Positions 1 through 10,810 of a stretch of DNA of 64,000 nt are shown here, in pieces (within the stretch, counting starts at the first letter, position 1; each line of letters begins with the position of its first letter). The stretch spans positions 29,867,579 to 29,931,578 of the forward strand of contig OU612069.1 in the NCBI GenBank assembly GCA_914767715.1, written 5' to 3'. Both the position numbers and the translations under genes were made by a program. The DNA is from Membranipora membranacea. Its lineage: Eukaryota; Bryozoa; Gymnolaemata; Cheilostomatida; Membraniporidae. The notes below the pieces were generated by a model that saw only the letters and a program-made list of their open reading frames with translations, was not told where the DNA came from and did not search any database.

Positions 1-870
1 TTCTGTGTCAGTCATAGCTCAACCACAGGTACTGCAGTCACCCAGTCACTCGCTCATCTGTCCTTCTAGTCCTCCTAATCAGGTCCTTACATAGTGTGTG
101 AGTCTCAGACTAGGTTATATTAACTCACAGTGCACCAGTCTCATACTTAGTATTATTATCTCAGAACACAGTTTGGGTGTGTTTAATCCTCTCTTACATT
201 AATCAGTTTATCAGCGGCATGTTAAGTAAAGTTAAGTGGAACAGCAGAGCTCGACCCTGGGGAGATTCTCATCTCATTGTTAGAAGTTATCTTGCCTTTG
301 TCCGAGAGAGGATAATTCCATTTTATAGTATTGGTATTTGATACAGACAGCAGGCATGTAATATTGACTGATAAGTTTGACTATCTCAGCATTACATCAA
401 TCAGCCAATGAAAGCACAGCTGTGGCCAATAACTCTGAATCTGAAGAAGCTGATAGTACATATTATTACTTGAGTCTCATTGAGTAGTAATTATATAATG
501 TGGCTCTTGTATGTGAGGAGAGCAGAGAGTCATAGATAAATTAGGTACAAGTGTACAATCTTCTCCTTAGTGAGATCACGTGATATGCACCTCCATAACT
601 CAGTGTCACCTGATATAATACGGTTGTTGTCTATTTTCTACATGTGGGGTGGTAATAGTTTTCTGAGTATAGCACCGACACAAAACTCCTCGCTAAATGT
701 GAGAATCCTGTGTTAAGATCCTGGAATATTTTTTTTTTTTTCTACCCAGATAATCACTGACTTCTTAAGGTTAGATGAGATTTACTCATCTGGTCCCAAA
801 AGTCCTTACTGTGTATGATCTCATTAAGGGGAGACAATTGTCATCGAGGAGACATTAAGTTATCTTTTCT
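1..870. other. Left-edge sequence, nothing recognised
   Basis: AT-rich sequence with a short T-run near 728-742. I see no exon, RNA gene or repeat that I can support. A 62-codon open frame beginning at 815 runs into the SINE copy that follows and is not a gene. Confidence 0.5.
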
Positions 871-1094
871 AAACCTACTACGAGGGGTCCCAGCAATGGG
901 CCATGTAAGGCCAATAACCCTAACACGTTCGCTGTGTTTCATAGGGTGGCAATGGTGGATTGGAATGTGCTGTGGGATGAGAGAACACAACTCCGAGTGG
1001 TGAATAGCGGGCTATCTAATTAGCGCCATCGAGCCATTCTTTTTTGGGGATGGTGAGATGGCGCAATCGGTTAGCGCGCTTGCCATTCACTCAA
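871..1094 (+). repeat. tRNA-related SINE, family A, copy 1 (3' truncated)
   Basis: Nearly identical to the 5' two thirds of the copies at 36455 and 36858. It includes the start of the tRNA-like part, with an A-box-like TGGCGCAATCGGTTAGCG near 1059. The match stops at about 1094, so the B box and tail are missing. It ends about 50 bases before the proposed start codon of the small + strand gene, so it may lie in that gene's promoter or 5' UTR (inference). Confidence 0.8.
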
Positions 1095-1143
1095 ATGTTA
1101 GCCTTATATCATAAAAAACCATCCTACACTTTGACTTAAAAGT

Positions 1144-4100
1144 ATGGGTCGCGCAAAGACGCCCCGGACGTAAGTTAGAGAACCTCAGTCTATATGACTG
1201 AGACTAACACTGACTCATATCTGTATATATATATATATTCCATGTTTATTCTGGAGAAGAATAAGTCCTTAGGACTTGTACCCAGAAAACAGAAAAATTG
1301 ATAAAAATATGGTGTAGAATTAAAAAGACATGTAACTAAAAATCAAGAACAATGACAGGTAAAATTACAACGTACACGCAGGCATTAATTAGCAGTAAAA
1401 CATTACACAAGTTGATACACAATAGCTAGGAAAAGAAAAGTTAGAACAATGTAGCAGTAGGCTAAAATGAAATGATAAGAACTGACTCATTAATTGAGAA
1501 GTTTGAGGACGTGGCTCCGAGTGGCATTTTTGAATGTAGCAAGGGATTGACTCAGCTTAACATGATTGGGTAATTCGTTAAAATTCTGAGCACCGAAATT
1601 AGCTAAAGCAAATCTAAAATTTTCCTTGGATAGTCTAAACCCAGAACTTTTAGCAAGCCGAGTTTCACTAGTTAATTTCTCGGGGAGCAGATTGGTATCA
1701 ATTATTGGGACTAAACTATTAACAATTTTATAAAACGTCAGCAGATACAAATATTCGAAACGCAAAGTTAAAACAGGGATGTTGTAGGTCTTTCGAGTAT
1801 TATCTTTAGAACTGTTATAGTCTATAATTTTCAAACATCTATTCTCAATTTTTAAAAATTCTTTTTTGACATAGTCGTTTGTGGTAAATAAAACAGGAGA
1901 GCTGTATTCCAGATTAGAACGTATAAGTCCAATGTACCAAAGCTTAGCTAATTTAGGTGTCAGGAATTTTCTATTACGTTGAAAGTTGGTGACTATTGGA
2001 TAAAGTTTTTGTTTAATTTTACTGGTATGAGATTTAAAATTTAATTTGTTATCAAGAATCACACCTAAGTACTTAATTTTGTCAGATTGTTTGAAAATGA
2101 GATTATTAAATTTAAGTTCCGGAGGTTTGATGTTACGTTTATTAGAAATGGTCATGACATCCGTTTTGCCGCTGTTTAGAACAAGGCAATTTTCACTGTA
2201 CCAACTGGATGCTTGATGAATGCTTCTTTCCATAAGTTTTGTGGAAATGTCTGGGTTTTCCCCACTGGTGACTAGTAGGCAGTCATCAGCATATAGATAA
2301 CAATTTTTGAGCTCCATCAGATCGTTAATAAACATGATAAACAGGAGTGGTCCAAGTACAGACCCCTGCGGCACACCAGTTATAACTCGACTGCATTCAG
2401 ATACACAACCATTAATTTTCATGGCCTGCTCTCGACTTGAAAGATAATTTTTAATTAAATTTGATGCATTAGTGTGGAAATTGAATTTCGTTAACAGTTT
2501 ACTGGCAAGGATCTTATGGTTTACGCAATCAAAAGCTTTACGGATATCAAGTGCAGAAAATGTGACAAATTTTGACTCGTGCTTTGACAGCAGGGAACGA
2601 AATTTGTTGACTAGTTGAGTTAAAATTTGATCAGTGGATGTTCCATTTCTGAAACCAAATTGGCGAGAGGCTATTAGATCATTAATCTCCAGGTAATCAC
2701 GAATTTGGTAATTTATTATCTTTTCTAGGACTTTACTTAATATTGGCAATAGCGAAATTGGTCTATAATTATTTGGCAAACTTTTCTTGCCACTTTTGAA
2801 AATTGGAATTACTAAGGCTTTTTTCCACACATCTGGAAACTCTTGACATTTAAGGCTCAGATTAACAATATGTGTCAATGGATTCAGAATCAAAGGCTCT
2901 AGGATTTTATAAATAAAGGCAGGGATCTGATTTAATCCCCCAGTTTTGCGTGATTTCAATGTGTGCAGATATTTAGACACCTCACTCGATGTAATTTCTT
3001 GAAAAGCAAATTTTGGAAAACTGAAAGCTTTATCATTATCAAAGCCTGAGTAACTTTTACTGGACAATAGCTTAGCCTCTCCATTGAGATTGGCACCAAT
3101 GCTAGAAAAATACCTATTTAGACATTCAGCGATCACTGGGCTTTCAGAAGTGTTGCAATTTTCAGATTCAATTTCTTGAATGACATTATTGCCTTGGTAA
3201 TTTTTACCTTGGAAAATTTTGATTTTTGCCATTGGTCTAATGTTTTATCATTAAGAACTGCTCTCATTGCTCGCTTTTTGGCATCTCTTACTGCATTTGT
3301 TGCCTTGTTACGGATTAAACGATAATGCTCCCAGGCAGTAGAATTTTTATCAAATCCCGTCTCAACAAACTTTTGAAATGCATCTTTTTTAAGGCTTGTT
3401 AGTTTAGATGCCACTGGACACTTCCAACAAAGATTGTTTTTTTGCTTTAAGCGTTGGGTTTTAAATGGTGCAAACTGCTCCACCAATAATTCTATTTTTG
3501 ATTCTAAAATATCTGCTGCTTCGTGAACACAGTGAACATTCTCTACAATATGAAAATCGAGAGATTTCGCACTATTAAAAAACTCAAGATCATCAAAATT
3601 TCTGAAATCTCGCTTAGTGACATAAGAAAAGCCGGCCTTAGGCCTTTTTAGATTAACTTTCATTTGAATTGCAAAATGATCACTTATATCACTTTTTATA
3701 ACCTTGTGTTCAGGTACTAAATTTTGAACATTTGAGAAAAGTAAGTCGATCGTAGTATTGGAATCTTTAAAACATCTAGTATACTCTCTAACGAGCTGTT
3801 CATATTGATGAAGTCTCATAAGGGTTTCAAGATTTTCTTTCGCTTGTGAATTACCGGACCAGTCAATGTTAAAATCACCTATAATTACAGTTGGCTTTCG
3901 TAAATTGTGAGCATCCAATAGCTTTTCAAAATTACAGGAAACATCGGTGCTTGCAACACAAGGTGGATTGTAAACAAGGACCAAACAAAATCTAGACTCA
4001 GCAATAACAATTTCGATGCATAGAACTTCGGTCCCACCATGTGAAGTCAAATCAACTTTTTCGAATTTTATGTTTTGTTTAACATAAACAGCCAGCCCGC

Positions 4101-7100
4101 CACCACGTGTAGTCAAACCCCTATCCTTACGAATCAATACATAACCAGGTAGTTGAAAATTGTTGTCATAATGAGAGCCATTAAACCAAGTTTCCGAAAA
4201 ACAGATTATGTCATTATTGACCAAATCAGGAGTTAGTCTGAACTCATCAAAATGTTTAGGCAAAGATCTTATATTTAGATGGACAATACTTAACATTCAG
4301 AATGATGCGACTATCTGGTAACAAGCTCATAGAAGTTTTGACCTAGCCGGATGTGTTCTGTTGTTTGCGAGGTCTTAGTATAGGTGCTGACTGATTGGTT
4401 TCAGACGTAGAGTTCTCCTGAAGCTTGTCAAGATCATTTACACAAGTGATAAGGATGCGGTTGGCTCTTTCATTATACCGCACATATATGTTCATATCCT
4501 GGGTCCATACAAACTTGTAGCCAAGCTCTTTCACTTTATCTTTAGTCTTGAAATACAGCTCAGACTGAGATTTAGTGAGGTGTTCATGTATGTAGATCTT
4601 ACCGCTGCTGCCGAGTCCAAGTTGGTCATGGGTCACTTTCTTCTTTGTGCGACTTGCATACATTAGTTTTTTCATACAACGTCTGGTAAATTTGACGTAA
4701 ATCCTGGGTGTTACCTTTCCCTGCTTCTCTCTCCGAACCGGCATACGATACACAGTGCTGATATCTGATAGTGACATTTCCATATCCATTGCTGTAGCTA
4801 TGCTTAATACAATATCCTCCACATTCTCATTTGATGATACAGATACGTTGTGTATCTCTAGACTATCTCCTCTGTCATATCTCTCCATCATATCAAGTCG
4901 CCGTCTCAACTCGCCATTATCTCCTTCCAGCTGCTGAACTTTGGTCTCCAACACTCCACTCCTGCCTTCAAGATTCTGAACCTTAGTCTCCAACTCTCCA
5001 ACCTTTTTCAAAAGTTTCTGCTCCAGATCAAGGCACATCGAATCTAACTTTGCAGCAAACTCCGCCTTTACTGTCTCCAACCATTTGTCCATCGCCTGCT
5101 TCATTTCTTTAGACAACCCCATACCTTGAACGTGTATGGACTCAGTTGATTATAGCGCAGGGGCTTGGGCCTACGCCCTGGCCCACTATAACAATGAAAG
5201 TTGTCAGTCAAATAATCTCGAGAATAGATGTTTTCTCAAGTTATCAGTGGTCCTTATTAATCCAGCTAATGAAGTAAATTTGGTTAACTCCAGAGATTAA
5301 GAGTAATGATGAAATATCCTTGAATATCCAATAAGATTGTCAGTGTGATGTCTAAAATCTGTTGATGTGTATAATAATAAACAGTAGTTCACTAATAGTC
5401 TGTAATTGCTATTGTTAACAATAGAGAGCACATAATGAATACAACCTTACTCTCCAACAAACAAGCTAATTAGCTATTATAGGATAAGCTGATGCCTCAG
5501 TTAGAAGGTCTGTCTATCAGCTCACCAGGGGGCGCTGTAGGAGCTGCTTATAGATACCGAGACGAGGCGGAGCATCAGTTAGCCTGGGAGAGAGGAAACA
5601 TAGACTATACAGGTGTAGATAGGTCAGTATGTCATAGGTTATAGGTCATAGGTTATATAACAGGTGTAGATAGGTCAGTAAGTCATGGGTTATAGGTCAT
5701 AGGTTATATAACAGGTGTAGATAGGTCAGTAAGTCATGGGTTATAGGTCATAGGTTATATAACAGGTGTAGATAGGTCAGTAAGTCATGGGTCATAGGTC
5801 ATAGGTTATATAGCAGGTGTAGATAGGTCAGTAAGTCATGGGTTATAGGTCATAGGTTATATAACAGGTGTAGATAGGTCAGTAAGTCATGGGTTATAGG
5901 TCATGGGTTATATAACAGGAGTAGATAGGTCAGTAAGTCATGGGTCATAGGTTATATAACAGGTGTAGATAGGTGAGTAAGTCATGGGTTATAGGTCATA
6001 GGTTATATAACAGGTGTAGATAGGTCAGTAAGTCATGGGTTATAGGTCATAGGTTATATAACAGGTGTAGATAGGTCAGTAAGTCATGGGTTATAGGTCA
6101 TAGGTTATATAACAGGTATAGATAGGTCAGTTAGTCATGGGTTATATAATAGGTGTAGATAGGTCAGTAAGTCATGGGGGGGGAGGGGAAACAAAGCATG
6201 TCAACTCTTGCACTGCTCGACGTCGAACAGCATGGATTAAATATTGTCTTCTCTTACGATCGGGGAGATAAATTCTTTATCACACTAATCAATTTGTATA
6301 GGAAAATGGAGGTGTTGGTTTTCCCAAACCCCCCACCCACCGAACAAAGCTTGTTAGGACAGGCTGAATTATAACTTGTTGTGCGAGAGGCCCGAGTTTA
6401 TATCCGTATGAAGCCAGATTTCATTTAAATTATCAGCTCTTTTTCTACTTGGTGGTTTAACTGTTTTGTCACGGTACCTATTTAATATTACTTACACCCA
6501 CTAAACCTGGATTATTTCGCACTGAGCTCAGCAAGCTTCATCGGGTTAGCGTGGCTGAGCGCTTGCCGCTTAGAGTGTTTGATCTCAGCGCGAGAGACCC
6601 AAGTTTAAATTCCGGTGAGGCAAGATTAAAAAAAGCAAGGAGGAGCATGAAGAGGACCCCTTATTTTTATATAATATATATATTAATAGACTACAATTAT
6701 AACATTTTTGTTGCGCTATATTCTATGGCCGTATTCACTGAGAATAATTGTTGGGGAGTTCTGCCACATAATAAGACAATGATACTCTGGCTGTCTAGCT
6801 CATAGGTGGTATGGAATGGACATTTTAATTTTAGTTTGCACTTATAATGACATCGCCCATTGGCCATCCATCATAAACTCAATCGACAACCTGAGTGTAT
6901 GTCATCCACACCCCTGAAGTTTTGTGGCATTTATGATTGCTGCTTTTCTAGTTATTATACATATAATATTTATTATTATATGTATAATATTTTATATTCT
7001 GTTTTTAGTTTTGTCAACATTCAGGCTCACCTGGATAAGAGAATATCATCATCTACAGCTGCTCCAGATGTCCGACCCAAGATACCGCCTCACTCAGCTA

Positions 7101-7201
7101 TAGCCACGCTTTCTAAAGCATCACAGGCCACACCCACTATTACATCAAGTCTTAGTAAAGGTAAACTAATCAAAGGTGTGCTAAAGAAGCCCAAGGAGTA
7201 G
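1144..7201 (+). CDS. Small three-exon gene of unknown function (about 106 aa)
   Basis: Proposed exons are 1144-1169 (ATG, then donor GTAAGT), 5521-5622 (acceptor TCTATCAG, donor GTCAGT) and 7009-7201 (acceptor GTTTTTAG, stop TAG). Phases match at both junctions and the total is 321 nt, or 107 codons with the stop. The middle exon encodes a charged segment (AYRYRDEAEHQLAWERGNID). The last exon is rich in Ser, Thr, Pro and Lys and ends in KGVLKKPKE. The product is small, basic and probably partly disordered, with no signal peptide or membrane segment. I do not recognise the family. Intron 1 carries an antisense non-LTR retrotransposon and intron 2 begins with a 51 bp tandem array seeded on the donor site. 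Exons 2 and 3 are better supported than exon 1. Exon 2 could instead start at 5483 or 5501, which are also in frame. Confidence 0.55.
1490..3232 (-). CDS. Non-LTR retrotransposon ORF2, reverse transcriptase part
   Basis: A 580-codon open frame with the ordered LINE reverse-transcriptase motifs: NNYRPISLL, QFGFR, LDIRKAFDCVNH (first catalytic Asp), GVPQGSVLGPLLF, YADDCLLV (catalytic Asp pair) and IKYLGVILD. A thumb and C-terminal region follow. No stop or frameshift is seen inside the domain, so it looks recent. The Met at 3232 is unlikely to be the natural start, because this is the downstream half of ORF2 separated from the endonuclease by a frameshift. It would copy element RNA at the nicked chromosome. 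Confidence 0.92.
   Translation of the reverse strand: MAKIKIFQGKNYQGNNVIQEIESENCNTSESPVIAECLNRYFSSIGANLNGEAKLLSSKSYSGFDNDKAFSFPKFAFQEITSSEVSKYLHTLKSRKTGGLNQIPAFIYKILEPLILNPLTHIVNLSLKCQEFPDVWKKALVIPIFKSGKKSLPNNYRPISLLPILSKVLEKIINYQIRDYLEINDLIASRQFGFRNGTSTDQILTQLVNKFRSLLSKHESKFVTFSALDIRKAFDCVNHKILASKLLTKFNFHTNASNLIKNYLSSREQAMKINGCVSECSRVITGVPQGSVLGPLLFIMFINDLMELKNCYLYADDCLLVTSGENPDISTKLMERSIHQASSWYSENCLVLNSGKTDVMTISNKRNIKPPELKFNNLIFKQSDKIKYLGVILDNKLNFKSHTSKIKQKLYPIVTNFQRNRKFLTPKLAKLWYIGLIRSNLEYSSPVLFTTNDYVKKEFLKIENRCLKIIDYNSSKDNTRKTYNIPVLTLRFEYLYLLTFYKIVNSLVPIIDTNLLPEKLTSETRLAKSSGFRLSKENFRFALANFGAQNFNELPNHVKLSQSLATFKNATRSHVLKLLN
3133..4296 (-). CDS. Non-LTR retrotransposon ORF2, APE-type endonuclease part
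   Basis: The frame starts in N-terminal endonuclease sequence (HLNIRS) and contains SETWF, GGGLAVYV, GDFNID and SDHFAI. These are the usual metal- and phosphate-binding motifs of exonuclease-endonuclease-phosphatase domains that nick target DNA for target-primed reverse transcription. After about residue 260 it runs into the linker that should lead to the reverse transcriptase, but this frame ends at 3133. The reverse-transcriptase frame overlaps it by 100 bases in another phase, so ORF2 is broken by a one-base-class indel in or near an A-rich run around 3210-3235, or by a sequencing error. Confidence 0.88.
   Translation of the reverse strand: MLSIVHLNIRSLPKHFDEFRLTPDLVNNDIICFSETWFNGSHYDNNFQLPGYVLIRKDRGLTTRGGGLAVYVKQNIKFEKVDLTSHGGTEVLCIEIVIAESRFCLVLVYNPPCVASTDVSCNFEKLLDAHNLRKPTVIIGDFNIDWSGNSQAKENLETLMRLHQYEQLVREYTRCFKDSNTTIDLLFSNVQNLVPEHKVIKSDISDHFAIQMKVNLKRPKAGFSYVTKRDFRNFDDLEFFNSAKSLDFHIVENVHCVHEAADILESKIELLVEQFAPFKTQRLKQKNNLCWKCPVASKLTSLKKDAFQKFVETGFDKNSTAWEHYRLIRNKATNAVRDAKKRAMRAVLNDKTLDQWQKSKFSKVKITKAIMSFKKLNLKIATLLKAQ
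4343..5122 (-). CDS. Non-LTR retrotransposon ORF1 protein (coiled-coil RNA-binding type)
   Basis: A 259-residue intact frame. Residues about 30-85 form a long heptad pattern (repeated LE.KV..LEG), a coiled coil of the kind that trimerises LINE ORF1 proteins. It is followed by a region with LEIHNVSV and VYRMP that resembles the RRM-like core of invertebrate LINE ORF1p, then a basic C-terminal part. The expected role is binding element RNA and forming the RNP. It stops 46 bases before the ORF2 start at 4296. I find no CCHC knuckle. Function is inferred from position and shape. Confidence 0.8.
   Translation of the reverse strand: MGLSKEMKQAMDKWLETVKAEFAAKLDSMCLDLEQKLLKKVGELETKVQNLEGRSGVLETKVQQLEGDNGELRRRLDMMERYDRGDSLEIHNVSVSSNENVEDIVLSIATAMDMEMSLSDISTVYRMPVRREKQGKVTPRIYVKFTRRCMKKLMYASRTKKKVTHDQLGLGSSGKIYIHEHLTKSQSELYFKTKDKVKELGYKFVWTQDMNIYVRYNERANRILITCVNDLDKLQENSTSETNQSAPILRPRKQQNTSG
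5611..6178 (+). repeat. 51 bp tandem array seeded on the exon 2 donor
   Basis: About eleven copies of a 51 bp unit containing ACAGGTGTAGATAGGTCAGT. The first copy overlaps the end of exon 2 of the small + strand gene (exon end 5622, donor GTCAGT), so each unit carries the last exon bases and the donor. Confidence 0.9.
6375..6640 (+). repeat. tRNA-like SINE heads (two related copies)
   Basis: At about 6549-6622 there is an A-box-like GTGGCTGAGCGCTTGCCG and a B-box-like AAGTTTAAATTCC, followed by an A-rich stretch. A second, more diverged copy of the B-box half is at about 6382-6425 (GCGAGAGGCCCGAGTTTATA). They resemble internal pol III promoters but do not fold as a full tRNA by eye. Confidence 0.55.
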
Positions 7202-10132
7202 ACTAGCAGGTGAAATAAGCGATTATTATTTCCATGTTGCCTATGTGTATGTCCAGACATGTCTAAGTCTAATACTGTAGTTTCTATAAGCTGTGATTCT
7301 TTGAGCTTTCAAGAACAAAAAAATACCAGAATTGTTATCTTCTCCTGTTTTTTGGAGTATAAGATAAAATCTATTATATGACTGTATGTAATAATTCACT
7401 ACTTAGTATGATGTTATAATAGTTGAGTAGTTTAGTTTGTCTCAGACTATCTTTGTCTCTTAAGTCTGTTCAGTTATTAGATAGTGAGATGATGAATATA
7501 TAACTTAATCTCTCTGTAAGCTGATACTACCCACTGATGAGAATTCTGTGTATTGTTATAATAATATATCATCTTATTCATATAAATCTGAGCTTTCTGT
7601 TGATTTTTTGCTCTTCTACTTGTTTGTTACCAAAGATAACATTAGCCGAACTATTCTGGTATTTTGTTATTCTCTGAGGACTTGTCATATTTTTGTACTT
7701 CTTACTATGATTGTTTTTGATGATCTGTGATGATCTTTTTCTACTCGGCTCTATAAAAAAAATCTTATTTTCTTTTCTAATAATATCACTTTGTTCTGGT
7801 TTGAATAATTAGTAACTAGTAAATTACACGTTTTATAATTTAATACCCTACACAGTTGGCAACAGAGAGGTCGGGAGGGGAGTGGGAGGGGAGTGGGTGT
7901 AGGAAAACCAGTTGAGGGTGTGGCTGAACCTAAATTTGAGGGCTCTGGGTATACCATACACAAATGAGCAAACCATCAGTGTCTAAAACTGTTGCAGACC
8001 TGGAAACGTTTAACTTACTTATAAGAATCAGGGTTCCCAAGTCACTGCTTGATGCTGGGGCTTTATACTATGCTGACAAAGTTTAATATGAAGGTGAATG
8101 ACATTGTGGTAATTGCTTGGAAACATAAAATATGTGAGTGGGAAAGGGAAAGGGATACCAACAGTAGGTGTGAGTTCAACTTAGAAAAAGATTAGGCAAA
8201 ATGTTGTAGATAGGCGTACGATGGATAAAACGTCTGTCATTACTGCTGAATCGCCACAGCGAGTTAAACACAATATTGTTACCTAATTTAGTTCCCAAAC
8301 TTTAAAACATTTATAGTGCCAAAAACGATAAGAAAAATGAGTACAATTAAACTCACCACCATATCGAGAGGTGTCTAGATTTAGTGTTCAGTGGTCGATG
8401 TCCATTATAGACTGTTCAGAGTATTCATTGTGATGGTTGATTGAATACAATTACCATGTAGAATATGGTTAAATACAGATACACTGAGTCAGGATATTTT
8501 AGAGCGACAAATCTGATTGGCTGATTTGAGAAAAGATAAGACAACTCTTTTAGATTAAAGATTTAGATTCAGATTAAACTTCCTAATACAATTATGAAAC
8601 ATGTAAAAAGCTTATGCATTCAAAGTATCACTGTGACTGCCGCAATATCTCATTGAGTTTAAATTTTCATTTTTGTTTAAGATTATCTATAGTTTCAGAT
8701 CACTTGAGAAGCAAAACAAGGTCCATTTAAAATCAGAATCTCAAAACAACAGAAACTAATTTTGTGACGACATTAAACCGGAGTCAACTTGATACTGCAT
8801 TGATTAGTTATTGTTTATTTGTTTTACAAATCAATGTTGACCACACTACAGAAGTTCAGGTTAAAATGGCTGTGAAGTGAAGTTACTAAAACTGCCAGTA
8901 AGAACTAAAACTATTCATAGAAAAAGTAAGAAAACTAAACTGTAACCTTTTATATCTGGCACGCAATTTTATGAAGAAATTCTCTCTAGGGATACGGTCT
9001 AGTGATTTATGGATGATAAAGATGATTAGAGAAATCTTATCATCATGATAAGTAAAATGATGCTAAAATATAGATTAAAATGACTCACAATTACAAAATT
9101 TAATACTATTAAACATAGCATAATCAATGAAGCATGAGTGAGTTAAATACCCATCAAATAATATGTTACTTAACATTTATGATGAAATTAGATAAAATGC
9201 TAATAGGAGGGATGACCAGTGGTATTCATCTCAATTTATTACTGAAGATTTTTCAAAAAGGACACAACTTTCTATTGAAAATAATACCAGTTCACTTTGA
9301 GTTTGATTCGTTATAATTGCGTTCCCCGGGGATTGTGAGATGAGAAGATGGACCAATTACTGAGCACATTTACCATTGCTATTTGGGATGATTGAGTGTT
9401 TGATTGTTTGGGTGTAATTAGTTCCTGTTCTTCATAACGTCCATAAATCGGTGAGAAACATGGTGTGTAAGTGACACATAATGTAAACCCCTCATATTCT
9501 GGTGTCGTAGTATAAAATCAACCTGTCCTTATATTTGATTATTGGGTATCTTCTTCACTTCAAATGTGAGCATCTTCATCGGTCTTCCAGCAGATAAAGT
9601 TTTCGCGTCTACCTCTACAAAGATATTCATTTAATTGTCATCATTGTGATCATGAATTTTGGAAGCCACTCAACTCCTAGCCTATGCAGAGTTTTCCTTC
9701 AAGAAGATACATGACATTATAGCTGGATATTTTATTGAAGGAATGAAGCCCTACATTTAAAAAAGACTCTCTTCACTTATTAATTCGGGCTGCATGCAGG
9801 TCTCCATAGAGACAGGAGATTGAATTGTGACATATTGACTTATCATTAACCACTTTTATAATGTGAACCATGGAAGTGAAGGGTCTGAGCAGTGTTTATA
9901 AATCTTAAGACTCATATTTAGGCTTGAAAATCCACTTCTCAAGTCTGATAGGTGGGAAACAACCCCCCCCCCTGATATGAAGGGTCCAGTCTTAAATGGA
10001 TAATGGGAACAATGAAGAAATTAATGATGCTTTTGGGAGTTGACTTTAGTTCAACTGAGTAATAGTAACACTTGTATTATATAGTGCAATATTCATAAGT
10101 AAGGCTGGGACAAAAGGAGAACAGTCCAACAT
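7202..10132. other. Intergenic sequence without recognised genes
   Basis: AT-rich sequence between the stop of the small + strand gene and the stop of the ROCO-caspase gene. It should hold both 3' UTRs. No canonical AATAAA was obvious right after the + strand stop. Open frames of 60-70 codons (7548, 7751, 9134) have no recognisable features. Short homopolymers occur (C-run near 9965). Confidence 0.5.
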
Positions 10133-10810
10133 TTATGGAGGCTTACTTCTGACAGTCAAAAGTAGCAGCAGGAAGTCAACTATAGCCCACAATGTCATCG
10201 TAAAATCATACTGCGGAATATTATGCTGGCAAAGCGAATATTCACCTTTGTATTGTATCTCAGTTTTCCTGGGATTTGGTAGTTCAGGGTTGAGAAGTGA
10301 TTCCGGATGATTATCTGTCCTCATATTAACTCCTGGTGATAGATAGAGCTTCCTCTCATTAGTAAACGTACAGATTGTGACTGGTAGCTGTCCTGCACCA
10401 TGCTGTAGAGCTGCTTCTCTTACAACCCTCCGAATCTTAGCGATAAATAAACAGAGCCAATAATAAGGTTATGATGATGAATGTGGAAGTACACGTAGGG
10501 GTCACTGATCATATTTCCCCTCACAGACAAGAAACAAAGTCATGAATTTCTGGAACAACTTTCAAACATGCTATTATAATCCTCCGGAATTTATAAGTAT
10601 TACTGAATTTCAGAAGCTAAGACATATTATGACTGAAGAGTAATAAACATTTTGCTATGTCAATGTCAATGTGCATATCGAACAAAGATCATATAACACC
10701 TACTGTGTCACTGAGCTGGTTTACATGCTTTCTTCCTGCTTGCTGGTAGAATGTACCCACTAAAGCTCTGATGAACATTGAACCTTTGTATTTCCTCCAT
10801 GAAACATAGT
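10133..10810 (-). CDS. Caspase p10 remainder and C-terminal tail (two exons)
   Basis: Exon 10704-10810 encodes DYVSWRKYKGSMFIRALVG, the p10 block whose SWR arginine helps form the S1 pocket. I chose the donor GTAGGT over a nearby GTGTTA because it keeps phase with the next exon. Exon 10133-10435 encodes QLPVTICTFTNERKLYLSPG, the usual end of the caspase fold, and then about 60 extra residues ending in a hydrophobic stretch (WAIVDFLLLLLTV). The tail could be an anchor or could be intronic, since a GGTGAAT donor-like site lies about 20 codons before it. Confidence 0.85.

Larger units (their letters stand above)
1221..5160 (-). mobile_element. Near-complete non-LTR retrotransposon (CR1/Jockey/L2-like)
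   Basis: Read on the - strand the order is ORF1 (coiled coil), ORF2 endonuclease, ORF2 reverse transcriptase, a short 3' UTR and an AT microsatellite tail near 1220-1240. Two ORFs, an APE-type endonuclease and a microsatellite-like 3' end are typical of CR1/Jockey/L2 LINEs. Exact clade assignment needs a tree. It sits in intron 1 of the small + strand gene, in antisense. The 5' boundary is not sharp; I see no clear target duplication. The only obvious lesion is a frameshift between endonuclease and reverse transcriptase. Confidence 0.85.

Noticed and set aside
1490-3232. A defence-type or domesticated reverse transcriptase
   Set aside because: It sits between a LINE endonuclease and a LINE 3' tail with ORF1 upstream, so an ordinary retrotransposon explains it.
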